Source of the DNA: Streptomyces tanashiensis
GTDB taxonomy: Bacteria; Actinomycetota; Actinomycetes; Streptomycetales; Streptomycetaceae
Assembly (NCBI RefSeq): GCF_014648895.1
Contig: NZ_BMRZ01000018.1
Coordinates: forward strand, 117,425-181,424
DNA length: 64,000 nt
Reading direction: 5' to 3'
Below are positions 59,292 to 64,000 of this stretch, piece by piece; position 1 is the first letter of the stretch, and every line of letters begins with the position of its first letter. A program made the translations under genes and the position numbers. The notes under the pieces were generated by a model. The model had not been told where the DNA came from and made no database searches. It worked only from the letters and a program-made list of their open reading frames with translations.

Positions 59292-59930
59292 ATGACCTAC
59301 CTGCTGCACATCGACTCCTCCGCCGTCCCCCACCGATCGGTCTCCCGTGACGTCGCGGCCACCTTCCTGACCGCCTGGCAGAAGGAGAACCCCGAACTCA
59401 CCGTCGTCCACCGCGACCTCACGACGGACCCCCTGCCGCACCTCACCCCCGACGCGGTCACCGGTCGCGTCACCGCCCCCGAGGAGCGCACCGAGGCGCA
59501 GGCGGCCGCCATAGCCCTCCAGGACACCCTCATCGAGGAGTTCCACGGGGCCGGCGCCTACCTGTTCACCGTGCCGATGTACAACAACTCGGTCCCGTCC
59601 GCCTTCAAGGCGTGGGTCGACCAGGTCTTCGTCGTCGGGCGGGTCATCTTCGGCAACCCCGACGCCGTGCCCACGCGCGGCCGCCGCGCCGTGGTCGTCG
59701 CGAGCCGCGGCGGCGGCTACGGCCCCGGCACCCCCCGCGAGGGCATGGACCACGTCACGCCCTACCTGCAGACCATCCTCGGCAGCTCCCTGGGCCTGGA
59801 CCTGGACATCATCACCCCCGAGCTGACCATGGCCCCCAACAACCCCGCCATGGCCGCGCTCCGCCCCCTGGCCGAGGCGTCCCTCGCCAAGGCCCACGCG
59901 GAGGCCGAGGAGTACGCCCGGCAGTTCTGA
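59292..59930 (+). CDS. azoR: FMN-dependent NADH azoreductase/quinone reductase
   Basis: A 212-residue flavodoxin-fold protein starting MTYLLHIDSSAVPHRSVSRD (phosphate-binding loop of FMN), with YLFTVPMYNNSVPSAFKAWV and VVVASRGGGYGPGTPREGMD as the isoalloxazine contacts. It reduces quinones and azo compounds with NADH. It diverges from the shikimate dehydrogenase-like gene; the 166-base spacer holds TTGACA on the minus strand but no clear matching -10 box. It is followed by a 15-bp tandem repeat and a hairpin. Confidence 0.92.
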   Translation: MTYLLHIDSSAVPHRSVSRDVAATFLTAWQKENPELTVVHRDLTTDPLPHLTPDAVTGRVTAPEERTEAQAAAIALQDTLIEEFHGAGAYLFTVPMYNNSVPSAFKAWVDQVFVVGRVIFGNPDAVPTRGRRAVVVASRGGGYGPGTPREGMDHVTPYLQTILGSSLGLDLDIITPELTMAPNNPAMAALRPLAEASLAKAHAEAEEYARQF

Positions 59931-59943
59931 GCCCGGCGGCTCC

Positions 59944-60033
59944 GGGCCTCGCCGCGCCGGACCTCAGCGCTCTGGGCCTCGCAGCGCTGGGCCTCACAGC
60001 TCTGGGCCTCACAGCTCTGGGCCTCACAGCTCT
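59944..60033. repeat. Six-copy 15-bp tandem repeat
   Basis: Six units of the GGGCCTCACAGCTCT type stand head to tail between azoR and the convergent methyltransferase. The last three are identical and the first three diverged, which suggests growth from the right end. It is not inside either gene. Confidence 0.9.
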
Positions 60034-60041
60034 GGACCGAT

Positions 60042-60063
60042 GGGCCGGCCGGTCGGCCGGCCC
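60042..60063. terminator. Hairpin between azoR and the methyltransferase
   Basis: GGGCCGGCC and GGCCGGCCC form a perfect 9-bp stem around GGTC. It lies between convergent genes right after the tandem repeat. Confidence 0.55.
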
Positions 60064-60076
60064 TCACGGGCACGCG

Positions 60077-60874
60077 TCAGGAAACGTCCGAGCGGCTCGC
60101 GACGATCACGGTGGCATCCAGCTCGTCGTCCGTCGCCACCCGCACGAGCAGACCGGCGTCCGCCACGGCGGCCACCGCGGCGTCGGCCTGACGCTCGCTC
60201 GTCTCGAACAGCAGGACGCCGCCCGGAGCCAGCCACTCCGACGCCTCGGCGGCGACGCGCCGCAGGACCTCGAGGCCGTCCACACCGCCGTCGAGAGCCA
60301 CCCGCGCCTCGTAGTCGCGGGCCTCGGCCGGAAGGAGTTCGATCTCCGTCGTGGGCACGTACGGGACGTTCGACAGCAGGACGTCCACCCGGCCCTTCAG
60401 CCCGGCCGGCAACGGCTCGAAGAGGTCACCCTCGTAGACCTCGCCCCCGGCCGGAACGACATTGCGCCGGGCACAGCTGACGGCGGCGGGGTCGACGTCC
60501 GCGGCGTACAGCTCGACCTCGTCCAGCGAGGCGGCGAGCGCGACGCCCAGGGCGCCGGAGCCGCAGCACAGGTCGACGACGACCGCCCGCGCCGGAGCGA
60601 GCCGCGCGGCCTCCTGGACCAGCGCCTCGGTACGCCGCCGGGGAACGAAGACCTCGGCGTCCACTTCGATGCGGAGACCGCAGAATTCGGCGTAACCGAC
60701 GACCTGTTCGAGCGGCAGACCGACGACCCTGCGCTCCACCATTTCTTCGAGCTCGGCGGCACTGCCCGCCGCAGACATGATCATCTGCGCCTCGTCCTCC
60801 GCGAACACACATCCCGCGGTGCGGAGTCGGGAGACGATGGCGGATTCGGAGTGGTCCAGCGAGGGAATCGACAT
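60077..60874 (-). CDS. PrmC-related protein N5-glutamine methyltransferase, target unknown
   Basis: A 265-residue methyltransferase from ATG 60874 with AAAGG five bases upstream. The SAM-binding motif is AVVVDLCCGSGALGVALAA; the substrate motif is DVLLSNVPYVPTTEI, where classical PrmC has NPPY. This NVPY form marks the PrmC-related actinobacterial group of unknown target, not the release-factor enzyme, so I leave it without a symbol. It lies 71 bases after the carboxylase alpha gene on the same strand. Confidence 0.83.
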   Translation of the reverse strand: MSIPSLDHSESAIVSRLRTAGCVFAEDEAQMIMSAAGSAAELEEMVERRVVGLPLEQVVGYAEFCGLRIEVDAEVFVPRRRTEALVQEAARLAPARAVVVDLCCGSGALGVALAASLDEVELYAADVDPAAVSCARRNVVPAGGEVYEGDLFEPLPAGLKGRVDVLLSNVPYVPTTEIELLPAEARDYEARVALDGGVDGLEVLRRVAAEASEWLAPGGVLLFETSERQADAAVAAVADAGLLVRVATDDELDATVIVASRSDVS

Positions 60875-60945
60875 GGAAGCCTTTCGAACTGCTTGTGGTG
60901 ACGTGCGGTTGCCCGGGATCCGGGAGTCCGCGCAATATCTCAGCA

Positions 60946-62967
60946 TTATCCGACGGGCCGATCTCCTCCTACAACCGAGCCAGTTGCACTGACGACGGCG
61001 AGTATCTGGTCCATGGCGACGGTGGTGCCGGGTGTGACGTCGAGTTCGGTGACGGTGCCGGCGTGCGGGGCGGAGATGACGTGCTCCATCTTCATGGCCT
61101 CGACGACGAGCAGGCTCTGTCCGGCCTCGACCTCGTCCCCGACGGCCACCTTGACGACGGTGACGGTGCCGGGCATGGGCGCGGCGAGCGTGTCGGCGCC
61201 GCCGTGGCGGGCGCCGGAGAGGGCGGCCTCGACGGGGTCGTGGTCCAGGACGTGCCAGGAGTCGCCGTCACGCCCGAGCCAGACCCCTTCCGGGGAGGGG
61301 GCGGCGGTGAAGCGGTGGGTGACGCCGTCGAGGTACAGGACGAGCTCCCCCGGCTCTCCTGATCCCACCACCCTGCCGGGAACCGGCGCGGTGCCGACGA
61401 GCCGCAGCTCGGCGCTCGCGGCCGTGCCGCGTACACCGACGCGTACCGGCTCGTGACCGGGGACACGGAAGTGGTGCGAGGCCCAGGCAGCGGTGCCACC
61501 CAGGCGCCAGCCGTCGGCGACGCCGAAGGGGTCGACCCAGCCCCCGGCAGGATGGGAGGAAGGGGTGGGGTGGGGGAAGTGACGCAACAGCGCCGTCGCC
61601 GCGTACACCTCGTCCGGTACGCCCTGGGGGATCAGGCTGTCCGCGTCGCGTTCGACGAGGCCGGTGTCCATGGCGCCGGAGACGACGTCCGGGTGGGCGA
61701 GGAGGCGGCGCAGGAAGCCGGCGTTGGTGGGGACGCCGAGGGTGACGAGGTCGGCGAGGGCGGCGCGGAGTTTGCGCAGGGCTGTGGGGCGGTCGGCCGC
61801 GTGGACGATGACCTTGGAGAGCATCGGGTCGTAGAGGGAGGAGACCTCGGTGCCCTGGGAGAGGCCGGAGTCCGTCCGTACGCCGTCCCCGTGGGGCTCG
61901 CTCAGCGCCAGGACCGTGCCGCCCGAGGGCAGGAAGCCGCGGGAGGGGTCCTCGGCGCAGATCCGGGCCTCGATGGCCCAGCCGTCGAGGGCGATGTCGG
62001 ACTGCGTGAAGGGCAGAGGCTCGCCGGCGGCGACCCTCAGCTGCCACTCCACCAGGTCGAGGCCGGTGATGAGCTCGGTGACGGGGTGTTCGACCTGGAG
62101 GCGGGTGTTCATCTCCATGAAGTAGTACGCGGACGGGTCTCCGCCCGGGACGATGAACTCGACCGTGCCTGCGCCGACATAGCCGCAGGAGCGGGCGGCC
62201 TCCACGGCCGCGGCGCCCATCGCCGCGCGGGTCTTGCCGTCGAGGAGGACGCTCGGCGCCTCTTCGATGATCTTCTGGTGGCGGCGCTGGAGCGAGCACT
62301 CGCGCTCGCCGAGGTGGACCACGTTGCCGTGGGCGTCGGCGAGGACCTGGATCTCGATGTGCCGGGGCCGGTCGATCCACCGCTCCACGAGGAGCGTGTC
62401 GTCGCCGAAGGACGCCCGCGCCTCACGCCGCGCCGCCGCGATCTCGTCCGTCAGGACCGACAGGTCACGCACGAGCCGCATGCCCTTGCCGCCGCCGCCC
62501 GCGCTGGGCTTGAGCAGAACGGGGGCACCCAACCCGTGGGCTGCGTCGACGATGTCGGGGTCGGCTGCGCCGGGGACGACGGGCACGCCCGCCGCCTCCA
62601 CCGTCTGCTTGGCCCGGATCTTGTCGCCCATCAGGGAGATCGCGGAGGCGGAGGGGCCGATGAAGACCAGGCCGGCGTCGGCGCAGGCCTGCGCGAAGGC
62701 GGCGTTCTCCGCGAGGAAGCCGTAGCCGGGGTGGACCGCCTGGGCCCCGGTGCGGCGGGCCGCGTCGAGCAGGGCGGGGATGGACAGATAGGACTCGGTG
62801 GCCGGCGGAGGGCCGATCCGTACCGCGGTGTCGGCCTCCCGGACGTGCCGGGCATCGGCGTCCGCGTCGCTGTAGACCGCCACCGAACGCACGCCGAGCT
62901 GCCGCAGGGTGCGGATGACCCTGACAGCGATCTCGCCGCGATTGGCGACGAGCACCGTGTCGAACAT
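60946..62967 (-). CDS. Methylcrotonyl-CoA carboxylase-type alpha subunit (biotin carboxylase plus BCCP)
   Basis: A 673-residue protein starting MFDTVLVANRGEIAVRVIRT. The biotin carboxylase part has GGGGKGMRLVRD (ATP grasp) and EMNTRLQVEHPVTELI; the C-terminal biotin domain has VVEAMKMEHVISAPHAGTV with the biotinylated Lys. It carboxylates biotin with ATP and bicarbonate for the beta subunit, encoded 16 bases upstream. This architecture fits 3-methylcrotonyl-CoA carboxylase of leucine breakdown; another acyl-CoA carboxylase is possible. GTG 62979 is an alternative start. Confidence 0.92.
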   Translation of the reverse strand: MFDTVLVANRGEIAVRVIRTLRQLGVRSVAVYSDADADARHVREADTAVRIGPPPATESYLSIPALLDAARRTGAQAVHPGYGFLAENAAFAQACADAGLVFIGPSASAISLMGDKIRAKQTVEAAGVPVVPGAADPDIVDAAHGLGAPVLLKPSAGGGGKGMRLVRDLSVLTDEIAAARREARASFGDDTLLVERWIDRPRHIEIQVLADAHGNVVHLGERECSLQRRHQKIIEEAPSVLLDGKTRAAMGAAAVEAARSCGYVGAGTVEFIVPGGDPSAYYFMEMNTRLQVEHPVTELITGLDLVEWQLRVAAGEPLPFTQSDIALDGWAIEARICAEDPSRGFLPSGGTVLALSEPHGDGVRTDSGLSQGTEVSSLYDPMLSKVIVHAADRPTALRKLRAALADLVTLGVPTNAGFLRRLLAHPDVVSGAMDTGLVERDADSLIPQGVPDEVYAATALLRHFPHPTPSSHPAGGWVDPFGVADGWRLGGTAAWASHHFRVPGHEPVRVGVRGTAASAELRLVGTAPVPGRVVGSGEPGELVLYLDGVTHRFTAAPSPEGVWLGRDGDSWHVLDHDPVEAALSGARHGGADTLAAPMPGTVTVVKVAVGDEVEAGQSLLVVEAMKMEHVISAPHAGTVTELDVTPGTTVAMDQILAVVSATGSVVGGDRPVG

Positions 62968-62983
62968 GGACTCGCTCACACCC

Positions 62984-64000
62984 TTACATCCGGAAGACGC
63001 CGAACTGGGGGTCTCCCAGGGGCGCGTTGGCACAGGCGGTCAGGGCCAGTCCGAGGACCTGCCGGGTCTCCAGGGGGTCGATGACCCCGTCGTCCCACAG
63101 CCGGGCCGACGCGTAGTAGGCGCTGCCCTGGGTCTCGTACTGCTCGCGGATCGGAGCCTTGAAGGCCTCCTCGTCCGCCGCGCTCCACTCGTCGCCGAGC
63201 TGGTCACGCTTGACCGTCGCGAGGACGGACGCGGCCTGCTCGCCGCCCATGACGGAGATCTTGGCGTTGGGCCACATCCACAGGAAGCGGGGGGAGTACG
63301 CGCGGCCGCACATCGAGTAGTTGCCCGCGCCGTACGAACCGCCGACGACGACGGTCAGCTTCGGGACCCGGGTGGTGGCGACGGCCGTGACCATCTTGGC
63401 GCCGTGCTTGGCGATGCCGCCGTGCTCGTACGCCTTGCCGACCATGAAGCCGGTGATGTTCTGGAGGAAGACGAGCGGGATCCCGCGCTGGTCGCACAGC
63501 TCGATGAAGTGCGCGCCCTTCTGGGCGGATTCGGCGAACAGGATGCCGTTGTTGGCGACGATGCCGACCGGGTGACCGTGGATCCGGGCGAAGCCCGTGA
63601 TCAGCGTCTGCCCGTACTCGGACTTGAACTCCTGGAAGCGGGAGCCGTCCACGACCCGGGCGATCACCTCACGCACGTCGTACGGGGTGCGCGAGTCCAC
63701 CGGCACCGCGCCGTAGAGCCCGGCCGGGTCGACCTTCGGCTCCTCGGCCGGCTCGACCGACCAGGGCAGCGGGCCGCGCTCGGGGAGCGTGGCGACGATG
63801 TTGCGGACGATGCGCAGGGCATGGGCGTCGTCCTCGGCGAGGTGGTCGGTGACGCCGGAGATCCGCGAGTGGACCTCGCCGCCGCCCAGCTCCTCCGCCG
63901 TGACGACCTCGCCGGTCGCCGCCTTCACCAGCGGCGGACCGCCCAGGAAGATCGTGCCCTGGTTCCGTACGATCACGGCCTCGTCGCTCATCGCCGGGAC
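62984..64000 (-). CDS. Methylcrotonyl-CoA carboxylase-type beta subunit, 5' end outside window
   Basis: The last 339 codons of a carboxyltransferase; codons before MSDEAVIVRNQGTIFLGGPP (residues VPA) show that the frame continues past the window end. The family hallmarks are FLQNITGFMVGKAYEHGGIA and VVGGSYGAGNYSMCGRAYSP, typical of the 3-methylcrotonyl-CoA carboxylase beta subunit. It transfers the carboxyl group from biotin to the acyl-CoA. It stands 16 bases before the alpha subunit, in one operon; leucine/isovalerate genes probably lie further right. Confidence 0.92.
   Translation of the reverse strand, partial: VPAMSDEAVIVRNQGTIFLGGPPLVKAATGEVVTAEELGGGEVHSRISGVTDHLAEDDAHALRIVRNIVATLPERGPLPWSVEPAEEPKVDPAGLYGAVPVDSRTPYDVREVIARVVDGSRFQEFKSEYGQTLITGFARIHGHPVGIVANNGILFAESAQKGAHFIELCDQRGIPLVFLQNITGFMVGKAYEHGGIAKHGAKMVTAVATTRVPKLTVVVGGSYGAGNYSMCGRAYSPRFLWMWPNAKISVMGGEQAASVLATVKRDQLGDEWSAADEEAFKAPIREQYETQGSAYYASARLWDDGVIDPLETRQVLGLALTACANAPLGDPQFGVFRM

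Overview
The window is very GC-rich, uses GTG and TTG starts freely, and packs genes into operons joined by 4-base stop/start overlaps. With SepF, TerB, KhtT, a DUF6099-like protein, many two- and one-component regulators and Sfp-type phosphopantetheinyl transferases, it fits a Streptomyces (or close relative) chromosome. From memory, the neighbourhood of argF, arcA and a sepF paralogue resembles the SCO5960s-5970s of S. coelicolor. I saw no rRNA, tRNA, CRISPR array, insertion sequence or phage gene.

Left edge to 5.5 kb: the end of an aromatic acyl-CoA catabolic operon (salicylyl-CoA 5-hydroxylase-like bifunctional oxygenase, enoyl-CoA hydratase), a lone anti-sigma-type ATPase, and an arginine deiminase/ornithine carbamoyltransferase pair with an ARG-box-like palindrome. 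5.5-25.1 kb holds the most unusual part: ten minus-strand genes, nearly all overlapping by 4 bases, behind one good promoter. In transcription order they encode a Crp/Fnr regulator, a class III nucleotidyl cyclase homologue, a P-loop NTPase with helical repeats, a band-7-like coiled-coil protein, a PycTM/DUF5706-like membrane protein, a secreted-then-anchored vWA protein, a giant tubulin/FtsZ-like protein, a multi-TM protein, a pseudokinase-GTPase fusion and a tail-anchored GTPase-associated protein. I read it as a cyclic-nucleotide- and NTP-controlled membrane machine, probably of the conflict/defence type (inference). 25.4-29.4 kb is a Pnkp-Hen1 RNA repair pair.

29.5-37 kb: homocysteine methyltransferase and LLM oxidoreductase, a small coiled-coil protein, DUF6099-like protein, MazG-like pyrophosphohydrolase, an ATPase, SepF, a PaaI-type thioesterase and a PLP aminotransferase. 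37.3-46 kb is a plus-strand, translationally coupled biosynthetic operon: PaaA-like diiron protein, radical SAM enzyme, ACP, ketosynthase, InhA/FabI-type reductase, KASIII, hydrolase, Sfp-type transferase and acyl-CoA/ACP ligase. Together they look able to start, load, elongate and modify a short acyl chain; I do not recognise the product.

46-49 kb is a GntR-controlled proline racemase/DHDPS-family pair (hydroxyproline-type catabolism). 49-54.6 kb has an ion permease, TerB protein, a KhtT/antiporter pair and a NarL-type two-component system. 54.6-60.9 kb has an ECF sigma factor with a partner membrane protein, a second Sfp-type transferase next to a phosphoesterase and an atypical shikimate-dehydrogenase-like protein, an azoreductase and a PrmC-related methyltransferase. 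The right edge is a methylcrotonyl-CoA carboxylase pair, with the beta subunit cut by the window end.
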